A stretch of 42,809 nt of DNA from Thermoguttaceae bacterium. Its GTDB lineage: Bacteria > Planctomycetota > Planctomycetia > Pirellulales > Thermoguttaceae. The stretch covers positions 1 through 42,809 of the forward strand of contig JAFSDX010000143.1 of assembly GCA_017436025.1 (NCBI GenBank), written 5' to 3'. Below the pieces are notes generated by a model. It searched no databases and was not told the origin of the DNA. It worked only from the letters and a program-made list of their open reading frames with translations. Shown in pieces: positions 27,107-35,185 of this stretch. Both the position numbers and the translations under genes were made by a program. Position 1 is the first letter of the stretch. Each line of letters opens with the position of its first letter.

Positions 27107-28884
27107 CGTTACTTTTCCTTTTCGCGTTGGCGACGATTTACCCCGTTCCGTCGTGTCGTTACAAGACTTACGCGCAAGAATCGGGCGATATTGTCGGCGC
27201 GTACGGTTCCGACGCGAACGCGGGCATATCGCTTTTAGCCGAAGGCGACGTCGGTTATGAGACTCTCGACGATTTGATTCGAACGAAAAGCGGCGACGGC
27301 TATACGTTCTTAAAAGATTACGAACGCTTTCGATACGACTATTTTTTGAAGGATATTCCGGACGACGACGGCTACGACTCGTGGTACTATTACGGTTGTA
27401 TGATCGCTAAAGCTACCGCAAGTTCCGGCTTGTCTAACTGGTATCGTTTTGTCTTTTACGGCGAATTGTACAAAATTAACGGCGTTTGGGTGGCGAAAAA
27501 GTGGTTTATTTCGTTCGGGCTTCCCGGCTATACCGGAACTAACGATTATGGAATGACTTACGCGGAAGGCCAAAACTTCTTCGCTCAATACGTCGCTTGC
27601 CTAGAAAAATATTGCGAGTTGACTAAACAAGAATTTAACTCGTCCGGTCAGTATGATAACTACATAAATTATGAAACTTACGATAGCGACAAAGGCGGCG
27701 TCAACAACCTTGCGGAATGGATTCGCGGCACGTCGAACAACGATATTTTTGACGATAATCATCAAGGCGGCAATTGCGTCTGCGGCGCGTGTTGTGAATG
27801 TAAATGCTTATGCGGCAAGTGGTCGGCTTTGACTTGCAACGGAACGGCGATCGATTGCGACTGCCACGCGCAAGGCCCCGACTGTACTTGCGCAAGTTAT
27901 TGTTGCGCCTGTAAATGCGAGTGTAAAAAATGCGCCGACGGAACGCATAGCGCCCACGAAAATGGTTCCGATGTTTGCGACGGCGGCGATGACGACACAA
28001 TAGGTTTCGACGGTTGCGACTGCCATAAAGTGGAAGAGCCGGAAACGGATTGCACTTGCGCTAAATACTGCTGTAAACATACTTGCAAATGTGAAAAGTG
28101 CGGCGACGGCGAATGCTCCGCGCACGAAAACGGCTCCGCGACGTGCGATAACACGGACGGTGAAAGCGGTTGTAGTTGCCATAAAACCGACGATCCAGAG
28201 AATCCGGACGAAGAAGAATGCACTTGCTCTAACTACTGTTGTCTTCATACTTGCGAGTGCGCAAAATGTGGCGTCGGCGAACATTCCGCGCACGGAAACG
28301 GTTTACCGACGTGCGACGGCACGACCGAAAACACAGGTTGCGCTTGCCATGAAACGACCGGCGACGACGAAGAATGCACGTGCGCTAACTACTGCTGTTA
28401 CCACACTTGTGAATGTAAACGTTGCGCTTCCTTTTCCGCCGAAAAACATTCGCAGCACAAAAACGGCTATCCGACGTGCAACGGTACAATGAGTAGCGGC
28501 GGTTGTTCGTGTCATACGTCGACCGACGACGAAAACGATAAAGTCGAGTTGCCGGAAGCTCAAGATTACGAAGTTCCGGAAGAAAAACAAAAAGATTCTT
28601 TCCTTCCATCATCCGACTTAAACGACGCGTTTGGGCGACTTAAAAGCAAAGTAGCGCAAAAATTCGGACTCGAAAAATTGTCGAATTTGCTCGGCGGCGA
28701 CCTTTCCGGCGAACTGCCGAGTTGGTCGTTTCAAATTCCGTCGCCGATCGGCGGAACGGTTGTTCTCGACCTTAATAAACTGCTAGATTATGAGTTCGTT
28801 TCCTTATTTCGTTGCGTGTTAGTCTTTTGGGTTTACTACTTTACGGCGATAACCGTTTTTAATTCCTTGAGGCGATTGTTATGA
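27091..28884 (+). CDS. Adsorption protein (pIII-like) with cysteine-rich repeats
   Basis: 597 aa from the ATG at 27091. That start gives a proper signal peptide (MRPRLALLFLFALATIYPV); the longer frame from 27034 would bury it. Domains: an N-terminal Tyr/Asp-rich domain (about 35-225); a cysteine-rich zone (about 228-476) with a divergent first unit and four units near residues 264, 320, 376 and 428, each CTCxxYCC...CxC followed by HSxHxNG, a single Cys and a GCxCH end; an acidic linker; a C-terminal domain (SPIGGTVVLDLNKLLDYEF) and a transmembrane anchor (about 568-590) ending in Arg/Leu. The anchor arrangement matches inovirus pIII proteins, which bind the host receptor and release the virion. 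The stop overlaps the next gene by 4 bp (ATGA). Confidence 0.8.
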   Translation: MRPRLALLFLFALATIYPVPSCRYKTYAQESGDIVGAYGSDANAGISLLAEGDVGYETLDDLIRTKSGDGYTFLKDYERFRYDYFLKDIPDDDGYDSWYYYGCMIAKATASSGLSNWYRFVFYGELYKINGVWVAKKWFISFGLPGYTGTNDYGMTYAEGQNFFAQYVACLEKYCELTKQEFNSSGQYDNYINYETYDSDKGGVNNLAEWIRGTSNNDIFDDNHQGGNCVCGACCECKCLCGKWSALTCNGTAIDCDCHAQGPDCTCASYCCACKCECKKCADGTHSAHENGSDVCDGGDDDTIGFDGCDCHKVEEPETDCTCAKYCCKHTCKCEKCGDGECSAHENGSATCDNTDGESGCSCHKTDDPENPDEEECTCSNYCCLHTCECAKCGVGEHSAHGNGLPTCDGTTENTGCACHETTGDDEECTCANYCCYHTCECKRCASFSAEKHSQHKNGYPTCNGTMSSGGCSCHTSTDDENDKVELPEAQDYEVPEEKQKDSFLPSSDLNDAFGRLKSKVAQKFGLEKLSNLLGGDLSGELPSWSFQIPSPIGGTVVLDLNKLLDYEFVSLFRCVLVFWVYYFTAITVFNSLRRLL

Positions 28885-29258
28885 TTTTTGCTTTGTCGAT
28901 TGGGAGCGCCGTTTCTTCCCTTCTCTCGTGGTTCGCCGATATTTTTTCGTCGCTTTGGAACGCTTGCGTCGATCTTTTTAAATGGCTTGGCGTCAAGATT
29001 TACAACATCGTTCTTGAAGTCATCGAATTTATGTTCGAAGCGCTCGTCGACGCTTTTATTTTTTTGCTCGACTTTTTTCCCGACCTCGACCTATCCGCTT
29101 TGGACGACGGACTTTCGACGTTGCTAGAATTCTTACAAGGCTTAAATCAGTTTTTACCGTTAAGCGAAAGTTTCTTTTGCGTAAACTTCCTTTTTGCATA
29201 TTTTACGATTTTTGCGGTGGTGCGAACGGTTGTAAAACTCATTCCGACTATAGGTTAA
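28881..29258 (+). CDS. Minor tip protein, pVI-like
   Basis: 125 aa, very hydrophobic, with three or more membrane segments (near residues 1-20, 35-65 and 95-115). It sits exactly between the pIII-like and Zot genes, where pVI lies in M13 (112 aa); pVI caps the virion end together with pIII. The start lies within the preceding stop (ATGA). Assignment is by position and hydrophobic profile, not by motif. Confidence 0.7.
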   Translation: MIFALSIGSAVSSLLSWFADIFSSLWNACVDLFKWLGVKIYNIVLEVIEFMFEALVDAFIFLLDFFPDLDLSALDDGLSTLLEFLQGLNQFLPLSESFFCVNFLFAYFTIFAVVRTVVKLIPTIG

Positions 29259-29264
29259 ACGACG

Positions 29265-30770
29265 ATGACGATTAAAATCATTTACGGTAAACCCGGTAGC
29301 GGCAAGAGTTATCACGCCGTTAAGGTGATGGCGGAGATTCTTTGCGACTGGGCGCGCGTCGAGCGTAAAAAAGGCGAGCGTTACCCGCAACGACTCTATA
29401 CCAACCTGCCGATAAACCGCGACGCGATGAAGGCTTACGTCGAAAAGGAAATCGGTTTCGAGTTCGACGTCGATTATTACCTCGTGTCGCTCGACGATAA
29501 GTTCTTTCGCCGTCCGGAGTACCAACTCGACAATCGCGGCTGTAAAATTATGGTCGACGGCAAACCGGTCGTCTCGTACTGGTGGGACGACCTGCCCGAC
29601 GATTTACTTATTGTCATCGACGAGATTCATCGCTTCTTAGGCAAGGAATACGCGTATGTTAGGCCGCTTGAAGAATCGGCGGCGCTTCGCGATTATATGG
29701 GTATGCATCGGCACCACCGGCACGACTGGATACTCCTAACCCAAGACAAAGGACAAATTGCGCGCGACGTCCTGCGGATGAGCGAACAGGCGATTCACGT
29801 CTTCAACGCGAAATCGATGACGCTCGGCTTTCCGATCTCCATTCCCGGCGAAGACATTGAAACGCTCCTGAAAGGATTCGGCGTAACCCGCCAATTATAT
29901 CGAGTTAGAGTTGGCACGTACAGCGGAAACCGCGTCGTTTTCGACGGCACGACCAGCGCTTTCGTGATGACGCCGGAAATTTTCGCGCTCTACACGTCGA
30001 ACACGTTGGCCGCGTCGAAAGTCGATATCGTCGGCGATCGCGCCCTTCCCTTCGACGGCAAAATCGGCGCCGTGTTATGGTTCGCAAAACGCCATTTTCC
30101 TCACCTTGCGTTTAAAATCGCCGCCGGATTTTTACTAATTGTCGCCTTTGTCGAAATTGTCCCGAACTTGCCCGCGATTCTCGTTAACAGCGCGAAAAAA
30201 ACGCCGAAACCCGTTAAAAAACAACAGGTTAAAATTCCGGAGAAACCGGAAAATATTAGCGCTTTGCCGCAAGAAGCGCCGCTTCAAGCGCCGATAAATC
30301 CAATAGAATCAAGCGCTTCGACAGGAACGGATCCGTCGGAGCCTCTCTTGGAAAACACGTTCGAAACGGCGCCAAAACCGCCGCGACGCGACGAAGCGCC
30401 CGACCTCGCGATTATCGGATTCTTTCCGGATCGCGTCCTGACCTCGGTCGGCGATACGTATCGAGTCGGCGAAACGGCGACGTTGGGAGTAGATAATGAT
30501 GGCAAGGAAGTCGTCCAACCTCTTGAAAAAATTAACGTTAAGCGCCGCGAAGCGCTCTTTTCAGGCCCTTACCTTTGGACGCGTCGCGGTTTCGCCCCGC
30601 CCCTTCGCGTTGAGGAAGAAGAACCTGAACCCGTTGAAAATATTGACGTTGGCGACGACCGCGGCAATATCGACCCTATTCGCGACGGGTTGCCGCTCGA
30701 CGTCGTTCTTCCGACCGGCGCCGAAACCGGAACCGACGGCGTTCGCAACGTCGCAAACGAAACAAATTGA
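29265..30770 (+). CDS. zot: Zot-family morphogenesis ATPase (pI-like)
   Basis: 501 aa. Walker A YGKPGSGKSYH (residues 7-17) and Walker B LLIVIDEIHRF (about 114-124) define the Zot/gpI ATPase domain that drives virion extrusion at the inner membrane. One transmembrane helix follows (FKIAAGFLLIVAFVEIV, about 281-297). A periplasmic tail rich in Pro, Lys and Glu would contact the secretin. Start is an ATG 6 nt after the previous stop. The last 275 bp are shared with the secretin gene in another frame. Zot is the standard marker of inoviruses, so this is the firmest single call in the prophage. Confidence 0.93.
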   Translation: MTIKIIYGKPGSGKSYHAVKVMAEILCDWARVERKKGERYPQRLYTNLPINRDAMKAYVEKEIGFEFDVDYYLVSLDDKFFRRPEYQLDNRGCKIMVDGKPVVSYWWDDLPDDLLIVIDEIHRFLGKEYAYVRPLEESAALRDYMGMHRHHRHDWILLTQDKGQIARDVLRMSEQAIHVFNAKSMTLGFPISIPGEDIETLLKGFGVTRQLYRVRVGTYSGNRVVFDGTTSAFVMTPEIFALYTSNTLAASKVDIVGDRALPFDGKIGAVLWFAKRHFPHLAFKIAAGFLLIVAFVEIVPNLPAILVNSAKKTPKPVKKQQVKIPEKPENISALPQEAPLQAPINPIESSASTGTDPSEPLLENTFETAPKPPRRDEAPDLAIIGFFPDRVLTSVGDTYRVGETATLGVDNDGKEVVQPLEKINVKRREALFSGPYLWTRRGFAPPLRVEEEEPEPVENIDVGDDRGNIDPIRDGLPLDVVLPTGAETGTDGVRNVANETN

Positions 30771-31818
30771 AGGAGTTCGCGCCAAGGGGAATAAGTTGAC
30801 GTTCGCTTTCGACGGCGTTCCGCTCCGGGCCGCGCTCGAAGAGATTTCCGACGTCGGCGGTTGCGAAGTCTTTTGTTCGGCGGAAGTTGCGAATGAACCT
30901 ATTAGCGGATATTTCGCGCTTCGCGACGTCGCCGATTTGGTTCCGCTCCTCGCGAAAACGAACGGGTTACAATGCGTCGAAACGCGCGGCGCTTTTTACC
31001 TGACCGCCGACGTAAAAGACGCGACGGCGATGGTTCCGCGCGTTTACCGACTCCCGCCCGGCGAACCGAACCGCCTGCAAAAAGCGCTCGAAAGCGTGTT
31101 GTCGCAAGACGGCGAACTGACGATAACCGGTTCCAGCGTCGTCGTTTACGACAACCTAGACGTTCAAGACGCCGTCGCGCAACTTGTCGACGCCTTGACG
31201 CATAACCAAGCTGCGACGTACCTTTGCGACGTCTATTTCCTGCGCCTTAAATACAACGATTACGTTAATTTAAGCGCCGACTTGGAAATAAATTCGTCGC
31301 TCGACCTGTTGGAGGGCGGTTTCGACTTTGACGACTTGTTGTCGCTTTACGCAAGCGGCGACGTTACGAACGGTCGCAATCGCGTCGACCAACGCCCCGC
31401 CCTGTTGCTTTCGGACGGTCGCGAAACAACGTTAAGCGTTGGTAGCGAAATAGTTAGAGAAAAGAAGCAGGTTTCGAGCGAAGGTTATTCCAGCACGTCC
31501 GGATACGAACGTTTTCAAGACGGCCTCGAACTGAAGTTGACGCCGCATAAACTAAGCGCCGGTCGCGTCGCGCTCGACGTCGATTTGTCGATTTCGACCT
31601 TCGACCAGTCGGAAAAATCGGGCGTCGAAACGATTCCAAAATCCGACAAAACGGAACTTATCGCGCAAGGCTTGGTGCTGACCGACGGCAAGTTGTCGTA
31701 CTTGGGGAGTATCGACCGCCGCGACGAGTCGAAAGGGTTGGGCGTCTTTTCGTTCTCGCAAACAAGAAATAGCGACGTGTTGACGATTTGGGGACGCGTT
31801 CGCGAAGTTAAGAACTGA
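30496..31818 (+). CDS. Secretin-like outer-membrane export channel (pIV-like), lipoprotein
   Basis: 440 aa. After a long basic leader (residues 1-48) comes a lipoprotein-type signal, LATTAAISTLFATGC, with the acylated Cys near residue 66. Small N-domains follow (FDGVPLRAALEEISDVGGC, then the VYRLPPGEPNRLQKALES unit), and then a secretin-like beta domain (DGLELKLTPHKLSAGRVALDV ... ETIPKSDKTELIAQGLVLTDG, last part as in pIV). It would form the outer-membrane pore for phage exit. The ATG at 30496 has GGGAG 6 nt upstream. A TTG at 30610 would give a shorter, more standard signal peptide but lacks a ribosome site. It overlaps zot by 275 bp. Confidence 0.82.
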   Translation: MMARKSSNLLKKLTLSAAKRSFQALTFGRVAVSPRPFALRKKNLNPLKILTLATTAAISTLFATGCRSTSFFRPAPKPEPTAFATSQTKQIEGVRAKGNKLTFAFDGVPLRAALEEISDVGGCEVFCSAEVANEPISGYFALRDVADLVPLLAKTNGLQCVETRGAFYLTADVKDATAMVPRVYRLPPGEPNRLQKALESVLSQDGELTITGSSVVVYDNLDVQDAVAQLVDALTHNQAATYLCDVYFLRLKYNDYVNLSADLEINSSLDLLEGGFDFDDLLSLYASGDVTNGRNRVDQRPALLLSDGRETTLSVGSEIVREKKQVSSEGYSSTSGYERFQDGLELKLTPHKLSAGRVALDVDLSISTFDQSEKSGVETIPKSDKTELIAQGLVLTDGKLSYLGSIDRRDESKGLGVFSFSQTRNSDVLTIWGRVREVKN

Positions 31819-31829
31819 AAGGAAGTTAG

Positions 31830-32291
31830 ATGCGTAAGACTTCGGAAGATTTTTACGAACTCTACACGACGAAATTTCGACCGTTTCTCTTTAAAGAAGC
31901 TTACGGCGTGAAAAATGTAAACGCGTTTCTTTCTCGAAAAGATATGGCGGCGTGGTTCGACTATATGCTTTGCGTTGTCGCGACTTACGGTGAACTAATT
32001 GGTTGGAATTGCGATTATAAACGCTTGCCGGCCGACTCTTGCGGTTATCCGACGCTGGAAAGCATTTTGAACGCGTGTTCCGATGATATGACGCGACGGT
32101 TATTAGTAGAAACGCGAACCAATTTTGAACTGGGTTTGGTTGAATTTTTGGCCAACGCCGGTTTTAGTCCTAACGTTTATTTTTGCAAACTTTTTCGAGT
32201 TTGGTTTCGCGAGATGTTGTCGTTACGGTTCGATCTTAACGATACGGAACTTGACGATTTTGTTAAAATTTGTATGGAGATGAAACAATGA
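31830..32291 (+). CDS. Unknown phage accessory protein
   Basis: 153 aa, no signal peptide or membrane helix, rich in aromatic residues and Cys (FDYMLCVVATYGELIGWNC). I recognise no family. A good ribosome site (GAAAGGAAG) stands before the ATG, and the stop overlaps the next gene (ATGA), so it belongs to the structural operon. A cytoplasmic role such as regulation or host take-over is possible but unsupported. Confidence 0.7.
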   Translation: MRKTSEDFYELYTTKFRPFLFKEAYGVKNVNAFLSRKDMAAWFDYMLCVVATYGELIGWNCDYKRLPADSCGYPTLESILNACSDDMTRRLLVETRTNFELGLVEFLANAGFSPNVYFCKLFRVWFREMLSLRFDLNDTELDDFVKICMEMKQ

Positions 32292-32575
32292 AAAAGTATC
32301 TGACTGAAAAAACGGTGGCGCTTGGTATGGCCGCCCTGCTCGCTTGCGGCGTCGCGCTCGGAGCGTCGCTTTCCTCGGACGATAAGGCGAACGTCTCGCC
32401 GATCCGCGCGAAGGCTCTGACGTCGACGGCGGTTTGTCCGTGCGAAGAGTGCGACTGCGCCGATTGCGCTTGCGTCGACTCGTTGGGTTCGCCGTGCGGT
32501 TGCGACTCCTGCCCCGGTTCGGCGTCGGAAACGGCGTGTTCGTGCGGTTGCGAAACGGCGTCGCAAAACAAATAG
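32288..32575 (+). CDS. Small secreted cysteine-rich protein
   Basis: 95 aa from the ATG at 32288, which has GGAG upstream and produces a signal peptide (KKYLTEKTVALGMAALLACG; cleavage near residue 25). The mature part carries a dozen Cys in CxC and CxxC pairs (CPCEECDCADCAC, CGCDSCPG, CSCGCE) and no aromatic residues, resembling metal-binding or disulfide-knotted peptides. The adsorption protein of the same phage is also Cys-rich, so a periplasmic or virion partner role is possible. Last gene before the operon terminator. Confidence 0.75.
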   Translation: MKKYLTEKTVALGMAALLACGVALGASLSSDDKANVSPIRAKALTSTAVCPCEECDCADCACVDSLGSPCGCDSCPGSASETACSCGCETASQNK

Positions 32576-32650
32576 GCCGTTAATCGCGCAAAATTGGCGC
32601 TAAAATCGACGTTCGCGAAAAGCGATTAAATAGTCGAAAACCTTCAACGA

Positions 32651-32698
32651 CGCGGCTTAGAAACGATTCTGAAAAGACGTTTTCTAAGCCGCGTTTTT
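32651..32698 (+). terminator. Rho-independent terminator of the structural operon
   Basis: A perfect 13-bp stem, CGCGGCTTAGAAA (32651-32663) with TTTCTAAGCCGCG (32681-32693), is followed by five T. It lies 75 bases after the Cys-rich protein gene. Confidence 0.85.
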
Positions 32699-32743
32699 AT
32701 TGGACTTACAACGCGTTTGAAAACTTTTTAAAAGAAACGATAA

Positions 32744-33067
32744 ATGAAAAACAGTTTGGATATTTTAAGGGAGCTATTCCGAAACGCTTTCCGAGACAAT
32801 TATTATAAAATCAAAGAGACGATGCGCGACGATGGCAAAATCGACTTGCCGAGCGATTGGGACGTCTGTAAGTTGGCGTATGCTCACCGCCGCTTTGTGA
32901 AAATCGTCCAAGAGGAATACCGCCGCTTCGCCGGGCTCGGCGAGTTCCACCGCTTCCGCGAAGACGATTGGAGTTTTATGCTCCGCTTCCGCCGCTATGA
33001 AGACTGGAAAGAGCTTTATATCAACATTTGCGACGAGTGCGAGCGCGTCTTGACTTTCGGGGATTAA
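32744..33067 (+). CDS. Unknown small charged protein
   Basis: 107 aa, rich in Arg, Asp and aromatic residues (LRELFRNAFRDNYYK, EYRRFAGLGEFHRFRED), predicted helical and soluble. No family recognised. It lies alone between the structural-operon terminator and the promoter at 33093, with a modest AAAGAAAC ribosome site. Possibly a DNA-binding or regulatory protein by charge; this is a guess. Confidence 0.55.
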   Translation: MKNSLDILRELFRNAFRDNYYKIKETMRDDGKIDLPSDWDVCKLAYAHRRFVKIVQEEYRRFAGLGEFHRFREDDWSFMLRFRRYEDWKELYINICDECERVLTFGD

Positions 33068-33092
33068 AATCTTAAAAACTTATTCTATCTTA

Positions 33093-33120
33093 TTGACGCT
33101 TAGCGAAAATATACTATAAT
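33093..33120 (+). promoter_or_regulatory. Sigma70-type promoter for the small-gene cluster
   Basis: TTGACG (33093-33098) and TATAAT (33115-33120) are 16 bp apart in AT-rich sequence, 76 bp before the ATG at 33196. Confidence 0.7.
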
Positions 33121-33195
33121 AAAAGAGTAACAATCGGGACGCCGTGTTCCGCGCGTTACGACTTTTAACTTTCAGAATCCAGAAAGGATTTTGTT

Positions 33196-33390
33196 ATGGA
33201 CGTTTCTAGATCGGCTTATTTTGAAGTCGTCGACGGTGAAAACCGCGTTGTCGAAATGACTTACGATTTGGAAGTTGCGCTTCGCGCGCTTCCGGTCGGC
33301 GGTGAAATCTACGAAGTGGTTAAAGTCGTTTGGTCGACTCCTCGCCAAATTACGACGACTATCGTGAAGGAGGTGCTTGAGCTGAGCTGA
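33196..33390 (+). CDS. Unknown 64-aa protein
   Basis: Starts MDVSRSAYFEVVDGENRVVE, with alternating beta-type residues and an ending IVKEVLELS. A strong GAAAGGA ribosome site and the promoter at 33093 support expression. No family recognised. Short beta-rich proteins of this size in inoviruses can be ssDNA-binding proteins, so this is a second, weaker candidate for that role besides 35237-35842. Confidence 0.6.
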   Translation: MDVSRSAYFEVVDGENRVVEMTYDLEVALRALPVGGEIYEVVKVVWSTPRQITTTIVKEVLELS

Positions 33391-33471
33391 TAAAAACGGG
33401 TCGGCGTCCGCTTTCTTTGGGAAGGCGGGCGTCGCCTTTGCCCAACCTTTTTTAACGGGAGACAATAATAA

Positions 33472-33732
33472 ATGGGCGTTCGAGAATTAAAGGCAAGATA
33501 CGGCGTCAATTCGAATACCGCGCAAGCGTTTAACCGCGCGATTCGGTCGGAGATTCCCGGCGGCGCCGGTTTGCTCGACGCGTTGGATTTAATCGGTCGA
33601 CTTCCTAAGCGCGACGAAAACGCGCAGGCTTTGGAGTATCTTCGTAAAGCTCGCGCCGAGATGGCGAACGTTATCGCGGAACGTTACGGGCTTCGTTCCG
33701 CTCAAAATTTAGAATTGGCCGAGGTGAAATAA
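33472..33732 (+). CDS. Unknown 86-aa helical protein
   Basis: Starts MGVRELKARYGVNSNTAQAF; the first third looks like a possible helix-turn-helix (LKARYGVNSNTAQAFNRAI). The rest is helical and charged. A GGGAGA ribosome site precedes it. Its stop overlaps the next start (TAATG), so the two are a coupled pair. No named family. Confidence 0.6.
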   Translation: MGVRELKARYGVNSNTAQAFNRAIRSEIPGGAGLLDALDLIGRLPKRDENAQALEYLRKARAEMANVIAERYGLRSAQNLELAEVK

Positions 33733-34034
33733 TGAGCGGTTATAAAGCGGCGATTCGTGCTTTGCGCGAAGGGTATGAGTTTATGGACGCCGGTTTACGC
33801 CGACAAGTCGACGAACAATGCGCGACTTTAGAAGAACGGGCGCGACTTTCGAACGCCGGGCGTAAATCGTTGACGGCGGATAAATTGCGTTCGAAGAAAA
33901 CGCTCGTCAGTTTGAACGAGTCGGAACTTGCGCGGATTGTCGAGGCGGTCGGCTCCGACGAAGAGCTTGCGCGATCGATTCGGACGTTGGCGTTAAAAGC
34001 CGCCGAAGAAATTATCGCGTCGCGTGAAAACTGA
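33732..34034 (+). CDS. Unknown 100-aa helical protein
   Basis: Highly charged, all-helical protein (ALREGYEFMDAGLRRQVDEQ; LNESELARIVEAVGSDEEL; ends EEIIASREN). Translationally coupled to 33472-33732 through TAATG and followed by a terminator. No family recognised; it could partner with the preceding protein. Confidence 0.6.
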   Translation: MSGYKAAIRALREGYEFMDAGLRRQVDEQCATLEERARLSNAGRKSLTADKLRSKKTLVSLNESELARIVEAVGSDEELARSIRTLALKAAEEIIASREN

Positions 34035-34056
34035 CGCTTCCCCGCTCTGCGGATTA

Positions 34057-34090
34057 TGGACGGCTCGAGTTAGGGCCGTCTTTCTTTTTT
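34057..34090 (+). terminator. Rho-independent terminator after the small-gene cluster
   Basis: GACGGC (34057-34062) pairs with GCCGTC (34073-34078), followed by a T-rich tract (TTTCTTTTTT). Confidence 0.7.
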
Positions 34091-34721
34091 CTTGCGGGTT
34101 GCCGACGGGTTCCGCGCGATCGGCGCCGATCGGAGCGCAGGTTTTGTTTCGACGGTCTTTTGGACGCACAAAAAGTTAGAAAAGTCTTCTGTCTTTCTTG
34201 CGCATTTTCATCGGGTGCGTCGCGATCGGCGCGAGGGTTATCCTTCACCGGTCGTTGCGGGCGCGAAAAAGTTTGAAGCGGTTAATTTTCTTTTAGAAGC
34301 GGGGTCCGTTAAGCCCCCTTCGCCGCCGTTTCGGTCGTCGCCCAAGAAGCGCGCGATTGATTGTGATAACGAGAAGTCCAGCGTAGCGGAAAAAATTTGC
34401 GCGACTCGAAAAAAATCAAAATTTTTTGCTTCAAAAAATTTTTAAGGCGCAAGCCGTTTTTTTTCGACCAAGCGGAAATTTTTTTGTAGCGGAGCGAGCC
34501 GCGCAAGGCGACCGAAACGGCGACGATGGGGGCGGCCCCCCTTTGCTGTTGGCGAGGGAGTTAAAGCGCGTTACTTTGGAGCGGTTCGCGCGCCGACGCC
34601 GTTTTGTCATTATTACTATAGCGGGGTTTGGGGCGGCGCCCCAAAAGCGGAGCGCGAGGCTGCAAGTCTCGCACCCTAAAAAAATTCTCTAACTTTTCTA
34701 TATTATTTTTTAGCAAATATA
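34091..34721. other. Non-coding, hairpin-rich phage intergenic region, candidate replication origin or packaging signal
   Basis: No open frame here looks like a real gene. The region holds AT-rich inverted repeats (around 34408-34442, poly-A/poly-T) and a GGGGGC...GCCCCC dyad (about 34528-34541). A two-hairpin unit follows: TTTGGGGCG (34627-34635) with CGCCCCAAA (34637-34645), then AAGCGGAG (34645-34652), then GCGAG (34654-34658) with CTCGC (34668-34672). In filamentous phages the large intergenic region carries the origins and the packaging hairpin. The same two-hairpin layout occurs before the rep remnant at 36.2 kb. Confidence 0.5.
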
Positions 34722-34750
34722 TTGACAGATACAAAAAACGCGTTTATACT
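34722..34750 (+). promoter_or_regulatory. Strong consensus sigma70 promoter, antisense to the RHH regulators
   Basis: Perfect TTGACA (34722-34727), 17 bp, then TATACT (34745-34750). It points right, across the two minus-strand regulator genes toward the putative ssDNA-binding gene at 35237. The transcript would be antisense to both regulators. Confidence 0.75.
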
Positions 34751-34770
34751 TTATTTTAAAGCAAAACTAT

Positions 34771-34944
34771 TTAGGAAGAATAAAATTCTTCAACGATATT
34801 TGCGACAACTTTCGAAAGACTTTCGTTTTTTTCTTCCGCTTCCGCGATGATAAGTTTGTGAATTTCCTCGGGAACGGTTACGAAAACTGGCTCTTTCTTT
34901 TGCGAGTCATCGTAAACATATTTTTGACGTTTTCGTTTTTCCAT
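34771..34944 (-). CDS. 57-aa ribbon-helix-helix protein
   Basis: Begins MEKRKRQKYVYDDSQK. The part PVFVTVPEEIHKLIIAEAEE, followed by NESLSKVVANIVEEFY, has the RHH (CopG/Arc) pattern: a short beta strand, a Pro-Glu helix start, and a second helix led by SLS. RHH dimers bind short operator repeats as repressors or antitoxins. It overlaps the end of the 71-aa RHH gene by 38 bp, so the two are co-translated. Likely a phage repressor; no toxin gene lies beside it. Confidence 0.7.
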   Translation of the reverse strand: MEKRKRQKYVYDDSQKKEPVFVTVPEEIHKLIIAEAEEKNESLSKVVANIVEEFYSS

Positions 34945-35122
34945 TGTAGTGGCGCTTTAAGATTTGCGTAATCGTTCCAGATTTGCTATTTCCGAAACCA
35001 TCGTCGATATCTTCTTCGATTTTCTGAATGATTTCTGGCGACAACAAAACGCAGATTTTAACGTTTTTTTTGTCCGACGGTTTTCGACCTCGTTTCCTTG
35101 GGGCTTCGATAATCGTTGACAT
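34907..35122 (-). CDS. 71-aa ribbon-helix-helix-like regulator
   Basis: The N-terminus has an AT-hook-like basic stretch (PRKRGRKPSDKKN). It is followed by an RHH-type core: strand VKICVLLSP, helix EIIQKIEEDI, turn GFGNSKS, helix GTITQILKRHY. It is transcribed away from the putative ssDNA-binding gene, and the shared region contains four TTGAAG repeats that could be its operator. Together with the 57-aa RHH protein it probably forms the phage's regulatory switch (inference). Confidence 0.7.
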   Translation of the reverse strand: MSTIIEAPRKRGRKPSDKKNVKICVLLSPEIIQKIEEDIDDGFGNSKSGTITQILKRHYNGKTKTSKICLR

Positions 35123-35156
35123 AGTATTAGCCTTTGTAGTAGCGTAAGTTAGTTGA

Positions 35157-35185
35157 TTGAAGTTGCTTGAAGATTGAAGTTGAAG
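35157..35185 (+). promoter_or_regulatory. TTGAAG direct repeats, candidate RHH operator
   Basis: Four copies of TTGAAG at 35157, 35167, 35174 and 35180 lie between the divergent starts at 35122 and 35237. Clustered short repeats are typical of RHH repressor sites. Confidence 0.45.

Noticed and set aside
27700..28600. Several open frames opposite and beside the Cys-rich pIII region
   Set aside because: They are mirror products of the repetitive TGC/TGT codons, with no ribosome sites or plausible proteins.
33400..33450. Terminator after the 64-aa gene
   Set aside because: A hairpin exists (GGCGTCCGC with GCGGGCGTC using two G-U pairs) but the T run is about 14 bases further on; too weak to call.
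34092..34692. Open frames of 88-117 codons in the phage intergenic region
   Set aside because: They cross hairpins and terminator sequence, have Lys/Ser/Phe-rich random composition and lack ribosome sites.
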